A stretch of 64,000 bases of DNA, from the IMG/VR virus record IMGVR_UViG_3300049846_001316, positions 1 to 64,000 of that record. One strand, 5' to 3'. Under the pieces are notes generated by a model. That model saw only the letters and a program-made list of their open reading frames with translations. It did no database searches and was not told where the DNA came from. The translations under genes were made by a program, and so were the position numbers. This document shows, one piece after another, positions 14,216 through 22,402 of this stretch. Every line of letters starts with the position of its first letter. Position 1 is the first letter of the stretch. The DNA comes from a virus.

Positions 14216-16096
14216 TTCGTATCGTGTGATCTTCTTGGCGTCGAGCGTTTCCTCGATCGCTCCAACTGCGATCAACGCCTTCATGGCTCGCATCATCAAC
14301 TCGGCGTTGAACCGCTTCGGCAGGTTCTTGCGGATGTCGGAGCCGCTGGGGCTCCGCCCGTAGGTGGCCTTGAAGCTCGCGATCGTCTCCTTGATCGAGT
14401 CGCAGCAGTCCTCGAACGGTCCGAACCCGATGCTCTGGTCGGTCACTTGATACGTGTGGATCAGGTACGGGATGAGCTTCGCCGCCCGGTTGATGAGGTC
14501 CGCTTCGACGAGAGTCTGCTTCCGCTCGTTGATGGCGAGGATCAGCACGATCTTCTTGAACAGCAGGTCGAGGCGCTCCATCACCGCCGAGTCCTCGTGG
14601 TCGAGGTTCGGGAAGATGTCGTGGTACACCACATCGGTGAACCGGTCGAGCGCATCGTCGTGGAGCTTCACGAGGCGGGGAGAGCACCACCCTCGCAACT
14701 GCGAGAGCCGCTCTGCTGCCAGTGTCGTGTCGGGTTCTTCCTTGGCGAGTACCACACGAGGCTTCTCGATCGCCTTGGCGAAGATCCACCGGTTCACGAA
14801 TCCGGAGTCCACGTCGGTCCGGGTGAGCAGTTCACGGATGGCCTTCGGCTGTGTGGAGCTGATGACCTGACCGAAGTGATGATCGGCGCGAGCGATGCCA
14901 TGCGTCCGGCTCCGCAAGCTCAAGGTGCTGTCGGAGTCGAACATGTTCATGATCGTGGACTTGAGGGTGTTGCCCTGCCGAGAGGCCCGGACACTGAAGT
15001 CGGTGAACTCCCCGAACTTGATGAGCCCCCGCACCCCCGCGTAGCCGACGATGACTCCGGGGCTCATGTCGTCGTGGACCGGCTTGCAGAAGGCGTCGAT
15101 GAGAGCTTCACCCGATGCGGGGATCTCGGTGAGCATCGTGCCAGTGCTGTCGGGATCATCATGGTCGTAGGGGAGTGCGCTCTCGAGCAGACTCATCAGC
15201 CGACCGATCGCACGGGACTTCCTCGAGCCCGAGGAGCCGAGCAGGCAGACCATGAGATTCGCACGCACGCGTGGCGAGTCCATGAGCATGACGTTGTTCC
15301 CGGCGGCGGTGGCGACGGCCATCATGCCGAGCCACCACATGTACTCGTTGGGCTCGTCGCTGTCGGCGGCGAGCGTCATCCACTCGTGGAGGAAGGTGCC
15401 CTCCGGAACGATCTCCCGCCACGGGATCGACACCTTCATCGGGTCGTAGCCCGGTGCCACGGTCATGCTCCGGCCGAACGGACCGGAGATCACGACCGCA
15501 TCCTCCTCGGCGGGTTCCGAGTCGGAGTCCTTGCTGGCGGTTGCCGGCGAGCTCGCCGGCTCCTCGTCGAGCTCCTCCTCGACTTCCGGGTCGGCATCGT
15601 CGGGGGTCACTGCGATCTTGGAACCACCGAGTGTGGTCCGGATGACCACTCCCAGGTCGCGTGCCATCTGCTCGCGCAGCTTCGGGAACTGACTCGCTTC
15701 CTTGTAGCCCGGCACGGGCATCCCGAACTTGTAGGCGGCGATGTCGTACTTGTCTCCGCCCTCCTGGCAGGTTCCGCAGAACCAAGTGCCCTTGTCGAGG
15801 TTGAGCCACGCACTCGGGTGCGAATCGCGGTGGTCCGGCTTCGGACACGACACCATGATCGACTCGCGCTTACCCTTGGGGTCGGGCTCGCTCTTTCCGC
15901 ACCAACGCCGGTACGCCTCGAGAATGTTTACCCGGTCGATGATCGGGGTAAGGGCATCCTCGCGGGCCTCCGGCTCCGGGACGACCGGGATCAAGTCGTC
16001 GTCCCAGGTGGACTCCGGTTCGGGCGCAGACTCCTGCTTGGGGGCGGACTTCGCCGCCTCCATGCGTGCGCGGAGTTCTGCGTCGAGGTCGCTCAC
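14207..16096 (-). CDS. Primase-helicase-like ATPase with zinc ribbon
   Basis: A 629-residue protein. After a charged N-terminal segment comes a primase-type zinc ribbon (SCPKPDHRDSHPSAW then WFCGTCQEGG, about residues 80-115). An acidic linker precedes a P-loop ATPase domain with GSSGSRKS (about residues 286-293) and sensor-like STQPK. The C-terminal end looks like a winged helix (about 570-625). This matches DUF3987-like phage helicases. It probably unwinds DNA alongside the primase upstream, whose stop overlaps this GTG start (GTGA); a longer start at 16108 lacks coupling. Confidence 0.75.
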   Translation of the reverse strand: MSDLDAELRARMEAAKSAPKQESAPEPESTWDDDLIPVVPEPEAREDALTPIIDRVNILEAYRRWCGKSEPDPKGKRESIMVSCPKPDHRDSHPSAWLNLDKGTWFCGTCQEGGDKYDIAAYKFGMPVPGYKEASQFPKLREQMARDLGVVIRTTLGGSKIAVTPDDADPEVEEELDEEPASSPATASKDSDSEPAEEDAVVISGPFGRSMTVAPGYDPMKVSIPWREIVPEGTFLHEWMTLAADSDEPNEYMWWLGMMAVATAAGNNVMLMDSPRVRANLMVCLLGSSGSRKSRAIGRLMSLLESALPYDHDDPDSTGTMLTEIPASGEALIDAFCKPVHDDMSPGVIVGYAGVRGLIKFGEFTDFSVRASRQGNTLKSTIMNMFDSDSTLSLRSRTHGIARADHHFGQVISSTQPKAIRELLTRTDVDSGFVNRWIFAKAIEKPRVVLAKEEPDTTLAAERLSQLRGWCSPRLVKLHDDALDRFTDVVYHDIFPNLDHEDSAVMERLDLLFKKIVLILAINERKQTLVEADLINRAAKLIPYLIHTYQVTDQSIGFGPFEDCCDSIKETIASFKATYGRSPSGSDIRKNLPKRFNAELMMRAMKALIAVGAIEETLDAKKITRYEVA

Positions 16097-16827
16097 CCGA
16101 GCGTCCACGGGAGGTCCGAACCGGCCATGGCCGTCTCGGGGTCCTGCTCCGTGAACGTCGTGGGGGGCGGACTCGTCTTGATGAAGAAGGTCCGCTCACC
16201 GCTCTTGCGGTTGATCCCCAGCGGCAACCGCATGAGGTTGCCGAGATCCTTGCCTTCGAGGGACGCCTGCTTCGGGAACGTCTCGACCTCGACGGTCGGG
16301 AACGTCCCGGAAGGGTCCCGAAAGAAGTTCGTACCGCGACTGGGCTCCCAGCCGAAATGCTCCATCGTCGCTTGCGCCATGAACATCGCCACGTCCGCGC
16401 CGATGCCCTCCCCCGGTAGTGCGTACACGTGCAGCCCCTTGTTGCCTGAGTAGTGGACAGCGACAGGGAGGCTCGTGAGCTTGTGCAGTCGGACGGCGAA
16501 CCCGGTCGCGAGAAGTTGAAGATGCATAGTGAGGCGATCCGACAGCTCGTGGTCGGTGCGCCAAATGTCCCGTGGGACGATCAGGTCGCCGTCGACCTCA
16601 ACCTCGTGGTTCACGAGATCCAGGTCGAGGGCGATCACCCTCGTCTTCCCTTCGGGGGAAACGAGATAATGCCCGAGCGACACCTTCCCGGAAAGATGAT
16701 CCCGGATGTCGCTCATTGTCCAAGGTGTCCGGTCGGGACGGTACGAGCCGTCCGCATTCTGGACCGCCTTGACGTCACGGCGCTCGATGAAAGTCTTTCC
16801 GAGCAGGGCCGCAAGCTCCGTGGGCAT
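16093..16827 (-). CDS. Archaeo-eukaryotic primase (AEP/PrimPol) domain protein
   Basis: A 244-residue protein with the three AEP signatures: VIALDLDL with metal-binding D68 and D70; HYSGNKGLHVYAL with the S127-x-H133-type motif; and GNLMRLPLGINRKSGERTFF, the basic third motif. It would synthesise primers, perhaps with polymerase activity. The ATG has GGAGG upstream. It forms an operon with the helicase and is read from a minus-strand promoter candidate at 16915-16887. Confidence 0.85.
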   Translation of the reverse strand: MPTELAALLGKTFIERRDVKAVQNADGSYRPDRTPWTMSDIRDHLSGKVSLGHYLVSPEGKTRVIALDLDLVNHEVEVDGDLIVPRDIWRTDHELSDRLTMHLQLLATGFAVRLHKLTSLPVAVHYSGNKGLHVYALPGEGIGADVAMFMAQATMEHFGWEPSRGTNFFRDPSGTFPTVEVETFPKQASLEGKDLGNLMRLPLGINRKSGERTFFIKTSPPPTTFTEQDPETAMAGSDLPWTLG

Positions 16828-16886
16828 CCTGCCTCCGTTCTGCTATGGCGTGGCTGGCCGAAGGGGGGGTGTGCGAGGGGGTCGCC

Positions 16887-16915
16887 AACATACACGCGTG
16901 TGATTCGCCGGTCCA
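16887..16915 (-). promoter_or_regulatory. Leftward promoter candidate for the primase operon
   Basis: On the minus strand TGGACC (16915-16910) and TATGTT (16892-16887) are 17 bases apart. A perfect 10-base palindrome ACACGCGTGT (16892-16901) starts on the last -10 base and covers the adjoining spacer, a plausible operator. The leader would be about 50 bases. Confidence 0.5.
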
Positions 16916-16928
16916 CCCTTGTGCGGGC

Positions 16929-16957
16929 TTGTCATTCGGCGCGCCGCGGCGTATGCT
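16929..16957 (+). promoter_or_regulatory. Rightward promoter candidate for the structural operon
   Basis: TTGTCA (16929-16934) and TATGCT (16952-16957) are 17 bases apart, one of the best housekeeping-type matches in the window. It is back-to-back with the primase promoter and would give a leader of about 115 bases before the ATG at 17080. Confidence 0.6.
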
Positions 16958-17023
16958 TGGACCTTAGCTGGACGCCGGTCGAGCTTCACGCTGCGGACCG
17001 GGCTTGCTATGGCCGATCGGGAG

Positions 17024-17047
17024 CCGGGTCACCTGCGGGTGGCCCGG
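17024..17047 (+). promoter_or_regulatory. Leader hairpin upstream of the packaging genes
   Basis: CCGGGTCACC (17024-17033) and GGTGGCCCGG (17038-17047) form ten pairs, including one G-U, around the tetraloop TGCG. It lies between the promoter and the first gene of the structural operon. No U-run follows, so it may act as an attenuator, an antitermination signal or an mRNA-stabilising hairpin. Confidence 0.45.
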
Positions 17048-17079
17048 CTTCCGTGGTTCTTGAGACATACTCGACTCTC

Positions 17080-18489
17080 ATGGAGACGCAGGTATGGGCT
17101 CGAAACCCACTCAAGTGCGTACGCGAAGCATTCGAGGTCGGCATCACGAACTTGGTGTGGGATGCCTCGTTCTTGCTCGCCAAGGACATCTACCCCGACT
17201 CGTACATCCTCGATCAGTGCGGCGCCGGCGCGGACTACCTCAACCTCGTGGTCGGGGAGGAGTGGGCTTCGCTCTACCTCCCGATGATGCACGACAAGCA
17301 GAAGCCGAGTGCGACCTGGCCGGTCTGGACTCCGGACTCGCCGGGCGGGATGGACTACCTCGAGGAGCTGCTGGCGCACCCGGTCGCGCAGGATGAGGAA
17401 CTCTGCGCATCACTTCCGGCAACGCAGCGCCCCAAGAAGGATCAACCCAACCTCGTGGTGATCGACCACTTGCCGGACCTAGGTACAACACTCGGCCGGC
17501 GAGTGGTCTACCTCCTAAACGAAGTGCAGAAGGGGCACCCTCACGCCGCGCTGCACATCCACGGCAGCTACTCCTGGCGCACGCTGTTCGGGCTCACGTT
17601 CCCCTCGGTCGACTTTGAGTTCTTCGAGGGTGCTCGCAAGGGAACCGTCTTCCTGCCCAACGGTCGAATGCTCAAGGGTCTGAGCAAAGATCAGAGCGCA
17701 GCCAAGCGACACCAGAAGTGGGTCGAGCTCTGTGGCCACGAGATCAGCAGTCTCGCGATCCCTCGAGAGCGGTGCCTCTACCAGATGCGCGCCGCGCAGT
17801 GGGCGGCGAAGCACTACAAGGAGAACGTGAACTTCCGGGTGTCCGGGAAGGAAGACCCTGATCCCGATGACCCCAACTCGCCCCCCTCGGATGGCCACGA
17901 TGAGACAGCCAGTCGGCTCTCACGTGACCGTGCAGGTATGGTCGAGGGCGACAAGTTCCTCTGCGATGTATGCTCCGTGCAGTCGACCTGCAAGTACTTT
18001 CGCTCCGGGGGGGTGTGTTCGATTCCTGACACTGAGCCGGCACGCCTAGCGAACTTGTTCCAGACCCGTGACGCCGACACGATCGTCACCGCTCTCGGAA
18101 CCCTGCTATCTACTCACAGCAACCGGCTCGAGCGCGCCCTCGAGGAGGAGACGGCGCTCGGCGGCAACGATGGCCCCCTCGACCCCGAAGTCACCAAGCT
18201 CATCAACTCCGTGTTCGACCGCGGCGTGGAGCTGGCCAAGCTCCTGAACCCGGAGCTACGGGCTCCCCGTGGGCGCCCGGTGACGGTCGGCGTGCAGGTC
18301 AACAACGGCAGCGCCGCAGGGGCGGTGGCCGGAGCCACTCCGCAGGCCGCAGTCGCGGCGGTCTATGCCGAACTCGAGGGTCGTGGGATCTCCCGCGACC
18401 AGATCACACCGGAGATGGTGGCGGGCCTGCTCACCCAGCGCGCTTCCGCGGTCGACGTCGCGGCGCTCCCCGGCGTGGTGGTCGAGTGA
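17080..18489 (+). CDS. Protein preceding large terminase; possible small terminase
   Basis: A 469-residue protein of unrecognised family. The N-terminal half (residues 1-250) has alternating strands and helices (for example PNLVVIDHLPDLG). A Cys cluster C295-x2-C298-x5-C304-x8-C313 suggests a metal or Fe-S site. The C-terminal part is helical (about 325-390) followed by an Ala-rich tail. Its place at the head of the morphogenesis operon, overlapping the large terminase by GTGA, makes a packaging role plausible. But it is long for a small terminase. ATG 17080 chosen because it lies past the promoter and leader hairpin. Confidence 0.6.
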   Translation: METQVWARNPLKCVREAFEVGITNLVWDASFLLAKDIYPDSYILDQCGAGADYLNLVVGEEWASLYLPMMHDKQKPSATWPVWTPDSPGGMDYLEELLAHPVAQDEELCASLPATQRPKKDQPNLVVIDHLPDLGTTLGRRVVYLLNEVQKGHPHAALHIHGSYSWRTLFGLTFPSVDFEFFEGARKGTVFLPNGRMLKGLSKDQSAAKRHQKWVELCGHEISSLAIPRERCLYQMRAAQWAAKHYKENVNFRVSGKEDPDPDDPNSPPSDGHDETASRLSRDRAGMVEGDKFLCDVCSVQSTCKYFRSGGVCSIPDTEPARLANLFQTRDADTIVTALGTLLSTHSNRLERALEEETALGGNDGPLDPEVTKLINSVFDRGVELAKLLNPELRAPRGRPVTVGVQVNNGSAAGAVAGATPQAAVAAVYAELEGRGISRDQITPEMVAGLLTQRASAVDVAALPGVVVE

Positions 18490-20300
18490 CCTCCGTCGAC
18501 CCGGCCAAGATTGCTGCCGAGGCGAAGTGGCTCAGTGAGCATCCCGACTTCCTTGAGCGACCGGCGACCATCGAGGAGTTCCTCGGTCCCGACTACCTCA
18601 ACATCCGGGAGCGGATGCGTGAGCGCATCGTCGATGAGCTCGTCACGATCATCGGTGACGAGGTGGACGGCGAGCGCATCACCAAGTACCCGCTGGCGAT
18701 GATCACGGGCGGCATCGGCATCGGCAAGACCACTGTCGCATCGGTCGTGCTCCCGTACCTCGTGCACTGGTGCTTGTGCCTCAAGGACCCGCAGGGCTTC
18801 TTCGGGTTGCTGCCCGGTACCCGCATCGCGTTCATGCAGATGTCGACCTCCGAGGGTCAGGCCCTTGAAGTCGTGTTCGGTGACATCAAGGCTCGCATGG
18901 AGCATTCGCCGTGGTTCAAGAACCACCCCACCGACCCGAAGTTCAAGAACCAGATCCGGTTCCCGGACAAGGACATCTGGATCATCCCCGGTGACTCGGC
19001 CGAGACGACGTTCGAGGGGTACAACATCCTCGGCGGAATCCTCGACGAGGCCGACTCACACAAGGTCACCGAGAACAAGGACTACGCCGACCAGGGCTAC
19101 GACACGATCTCGAACCGCATCAGTTCCCGGTTCCAAGACCGCGGCTTCCTGCTCGTCATCGGGCAGATGAAGAGCGCCACTGGATTCGCTTCCCGCAAGT
19201 TCCGGGAGTTCAGCGGCCGGGACGACGCGCACGCCGTCCGCCTCACGATTTGGGAGGCGATGGGCAAGGACTTCTACCGGGACAAGGTGACCGGCGAATA
19301 CGAGACGTTCCACTACGACACCAAGCGGAAGCAGATCGTCCCGTCCGGCGTGGCTGGCCTACTCAGCAGCGAGAGCATCCTCGAGATCCCCAAGGTCTAC
19401 GAGAAGGAGTTCGTCAACAACCCGGAGAAGGCGCTCAAGGACCTTGCCGGCGTCCCGCCCGTCGTGGGCGATCCGTTCATCAGCCTCGTGTTCAAGATCG
19501 AAGAGGCGATCGAGCGATGGGAGAAGTCTCACGACGGACTGCCCAACCCCTGCAACGAGAAGGGCGTGTTCGAGCGGTGGTTCACCGCCCGAGACAGCGT
19601 GCCGCGGGTTGCGCACCTCGACATCGCGTACTCCGCCGAGGGCGACGCGCTCGGGCTCGCGATGGGTCACGTCAAGGGCGTGGTGGACATCGACGGCGAG
19701 ATGAAGCCGTACATCGTCATCGACTTCGTGATGAGGCTCAAGGCCCCCGCCGGCGGCGAGATCTTCCTGGCCGACGTTCGGCACAAGATCTACGCCCTCA
19801 AGAACGACATGAAGTTCAAGCTCAAGAAGGTCACCATGGACGGCTTCCAGTCCACCGACACGGAGCAGCAGCTCCGCAAGCGTCGGTACGACACGGAGTA
19901 CGTCTCGGTCGACAAGGACCTTCTGCCCTACTACGACCTGAGAGAGGCGATCTACGAGGATCGCATCGAGATCCCTCCCCTGTGGGTTAGTCTCCGGCCA
20001 GGTGAATCGGAGAAGGTCAACATCCCGGCCAAGGAACTCTCCGAGCTCGTGGACAACGGAAAGAAGATCGACCACCCTGAGGGAGGGTCAAAAGACGTAG
20101 CAGACTGCCTCGCTGGCATCACGTTCACGCTCATGGGTGACCGGTCCTATCGCCGCAAGGTGACACGCCTGGATGCCTACCGTCAGCAAGAGCGCGTGGC
20201 AGCGGCAGTCGGTGGAATCCAACACCCAGCACTCCGTGGCCCCGGAACCATGTCTGCTCCCGTGCCGCCGAGTCTGATCGACTGGAGAAACCAGAGTTGA
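18486..20300 (+). CDS. terL: Terminase large subunit
   Basis: A 604-residue packaging motor. Walker A is GGIGIGKT with K81, and Walker B is GGILDEAD with D187 and catalytic E188. The C-terminal RNase-H-like nuclease begins at HLDIAYS with metal ligand D379. It cuts concatemers and pumps DNA into the prohead. GTG start in a GTGA overlap. Length and domain order are normal for the family. Confidence 0.92.
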   Translation: MTSVDPAKIAAEAKWLSEHPDFLERPATIEEFLGPDYLNIRERMRERIVDELVTIIGDEVDGERITKYPLAMITGGIGIGKTTVASVVLPYLVHWCLCLKDPQGFFGLLPGTRIAFMQMSTSEGQALEVVFGDIKARMEHSPWFKNHPTDPKFKNQIRFPDKDIWIIPGDSAETTFEGYNILGGILDEADSHKVTENKDYADQGYDTISNRISSRFQDRGFLLVIGQMKSATGFASRKFREFSGRDDAHAVRLTIWEAMGKDFYRDKVTGEYETFHYDTKRKQIVPSGVAGLLSSESILEIPKVYEKEFVNNPEKALKDLAGVPPVVGDPFISLVFKIEEAIERWEKSHDGLPNPCNEKGVFERWFTARDSVPRVAHLDIAYSAEGDALGLAMGHVKGVVDIDGEMKPYIVIDFVMRLKAPAGGEIFLADVRHKIYALKNDMKFKLKKVTMDGFQSTDTEQQLRKRRYDTEYVSVDKDLLPYYDLREAIYEDRIEIPPLWVSLRPGESEKVNIPAKELSELVDNGKKIDHPEGGSKDVADCLAGITFTLMGDRSYRRKVTRLDAYRQQERVAAAVGGIQHPALRGPGTMSAPVPPSLIDWRNQS

Positions 20301-22114
20301 ACGACGGCCTCGTCATCGCGGACCGATACGGCAGGGAACAGAGCAACTTCAAGCGAGGGAAGCAGCCCAAGCTCGGACCGGCGCACGGCTACTGGTCGGG
20401 CGAGCGGGTCCAGAGTGACATCAAGGCCCCGTTCGGGGGACTCGGAGCGATGCTCCAGTTCAACCTCGACAGCCTCACGCTCTCGGACTACCGGCAGATG
20501 CGTGACCACTATCAGGTCAACGCCTCCATGACTCTGCTTACCTTCATGCTGCACCAGATGGACTGGTCGCTGGAGTGTGACAACAAGAAGATCAAGGAGG
20601 AGATGGAGGAGATGATGCGGGGCTTCTGGACCCGCATGATCCGAGCCCTCTCGCAGGCGTTCTGGGCAGGCTTCTCCCCGATGGTGCTCGAGTTCGACAA
20701 CCACGAGCGCCTCGACAACCGCGTCACGATCTCGAAGTTCAAGGACCTCGTGCCCGAGCGCACGCGGGTCAACTGGAAGGAAGTCAAGGGCGCGCGCCCG
20801 CCGGGGGCCACGGGCATCAAGAACAAGTTCTACGTCTACGACGGGATCAAGCAGGACGGCCGGTGGGAGGTTCCGGTCGAGTACACGTTCTGGTACCCGC
20901 TCCTGATGGAGAACGGGAACTACTACGGCAAGAAGCTCCTGCGCCCGGCGTTCCCGTCCTGGTTCTTCAGCCAGCTCATGCACCTGTTCTCCAACCGCTA
21001 CTTCGAGCGGTTCGGTGAGCCGGTCCCGATCGGTCGTGCGCCGTTCGAGGACGAGATCGAACTGGGCGATGGCACCACCATCGACGGCCGCACGGCGATG
21101 GAGAACATCCTGACCCAACTGCGGAACCGCTCCGTGGTGGTCCTTCCCGACAACGCCAGTGGACCGGTTGGTCCGAGCGGGCGACGGGACTTCGACTACC
21201 AGATCGAGTACCTCGAATCGCAGATGCGCGGTGCGGACTTCGACCGCTACATCGAGCGCCTCGACGAGGAGATCTCCCTCGCGCTCATGACCCCGGTGAT
21301 GCTCATGCGCACCACGAGTGGCGGCGGGGGCTACAACCAAGGCGTCCAGCACCTCCAGACCTACCTGTGGCTGCTGAACGCGTTGCAGGGCGACATCAAG
21401 GAGTACGTCGACCGCTACGTGCTCCGGCGCCTCAAGGACATCAACTACGGCCCCAAGGCCGCACCGGTCACCCTCAAGCCGCGTGCCATGGGCCGGGAGA
21501 ACGTCGAGACGGTCCGGGCAATCGTGCAGGAGCTCGTGCGCGGCGGCGCGGTCAAGCCCGATGTCTTCGAACTCGGGCAGGCGGTCGGCCTCAAGCTCGA
21601 GGAGCTCGGAGAGTTGCAGATCGTCGACCCGGTGAAGCTCGCGGAGATCGACGCCAAGAACCAGCAGGCGATGGCGGAGCAGAAGGCCAAGGAGGCTGCC
21701 GCGGCTGCTGCCGCCAACCCCAACGGTCCGGCCGACTCGCGGGTCGGTGGTCCGCCTCGGGACAAGCCCAAGCGGTCCGGCCCCCGTGGAGTGAACCAGC
21801 CCCGGCAGACCACCCGGAACATCGCCGCCCGCATCGCCCCACAGGTGACCAAGGCGTTCTCCTCCGATCGTTCGTGGGAGGACTCGCACCTGAGCCTCGG
21901 GTACCAGAAGGCCATGGTCGACGCGTACGTGGCCGAAGGCGCCGACCCGGACCGGGCTCGGGAGCTGGTCACCGGCATGTACGAGTCCGTCAACAAGTGG
22001 TGGGACGACGTGCGGTCGGTGCCCCGCCAGGAGTTCGAGGGGCCGGAGCAACTGGTGGAGATGGTGACCAACGTCCTCGACGGCAACATCGACGCCCATG
22101 TCGAGCCCAGCTGA
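20297..22114 (+). CDS. Portal protein (DUF935/Mu gp29-like)
   Basis: A 605-residue protein. It has the layout of DUF935-type portals: an N-terminal alpha-beta region with helical segments (about 85-130), a central wing with KFKDLVPER and WYPLLMENGNYYGKKLL, and the hinge EISLALMTPVMLMRTTSGGG. The C-terminal tail is Ala-rich and charged (about 450-605). Twelve copies form the DNA entry pore. TTG start in a TTGA overlap with terminase. Confidence 0.85.
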   Translation: MNDGLVIADRYGREQSNFKRGKQPKLGPAHGYWSGERVQSDIKAPFGGLGAMLQFNLDSLTLSDYRQMRDHYQVNASMTLLTFMLHQMDWSLECDNKKIKEEMEEMMRGFWTRMIRALSQAFWAGFSPMVLEFDNHERLDNRVTISKFKDLVPERTRVNWKEVKGARPPGATGIKNKFYVYDGIKQDGRWEVPVEYTFWYPLLMENGNYYGKKLLRPAFPSWFFSQLMHLFSNRYFERFGEPVPIGRAPFEDEIELGDGTTIDGRTAMENILTQLRNRSVVVLPDNASGPVGPSGRRDFDYQIEYLESQMRGADFDRYIERLDEEISLALMTPVMLMRTTSGGGGYNQGVQHLQTYLWLLNALQGDIKEYVDRYVLRRLKDINYGPKAAPVTLKPRAMGRENVETVRAIVQELVRGGAVKPDVFELGQAVGLKLEELGELQIVDPVKLAEIDAKNQQAMAEQKAKEAAAAAAANPNGPADSRVGGPPRDKPKRSGPRGVNQPRQTTRNIAARIAPQVTKAFSSDRSWEDSHLSLGYQKAMVDAYVAEGADPDRARELVTGMYESVNKWWDDVRSVPRQEFEGPEQLVEMVTNVLDGNIDAHVEPS

Positions 22115-22358
22115 GATCCGCTGCTTCTGTTCGAGCAAGCCCTTGCTCGCGAAGACCGGCCGCGACTCGCGCGGCCGGACGTTCCTGCACGTCAAGGTCT
22201 TCAAGCAGCGCCGGCTCTACACCGAGATCATGGCGCTGTCGGGGGTCGTTCGGATCTGCTGCCGGGAGTGCTTCCGGTGGCACGAAGTGGTGATTCGGGA
22301 CCCCCTCGAACGACGAGAAGTGCCCCAACCACAGGAGTTGGAGCACTCCCAAGCCTGA
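22098..22358 (+). CDS. Com-like zinc-ribbon protein
   Basis: An 86-residue protein with an N-terminal CFC and a CCREC cluster (about residues 55-59), matching a zinc-ribbon layout near the Mu Com family. Com is a small zinc-binding translational regulator of Mu. It overlaps the portal gene by 17 bases. The regulatory role is inferred only from resemblance. Confidence 0.55.
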   Translation: MSSPAEIRCFCSSKPLLAKTGRDSRGRTFLHVKVFKQRRLYTEIMALSGVVRICCRECFRWHEVVIRDPLERREVPQPQELEHSQA

Positions 22359-22364
22359 GGGTGC

Positions 22365-22394
22365 TTGCATCGGACCGACTTGGGTGTCTAACTT
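22365..22394 (+). promoter_or_regulatory. Candidate promoter TTGCAT-N18-TAACTT before the protease gene
   Basis: TTGCAT (22365-22370) and TAACTT (22389-22394) are 18 bases apart. The ATG at 22403 follows the -10 element by only eight bases and has no ribosome site, pointing to a leaderless mRNA. It would boost capsid-gene expression inside the long operon. Confidence 0.5.
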
Positions 22395-22402
22395 GTCGCC
22401 CG

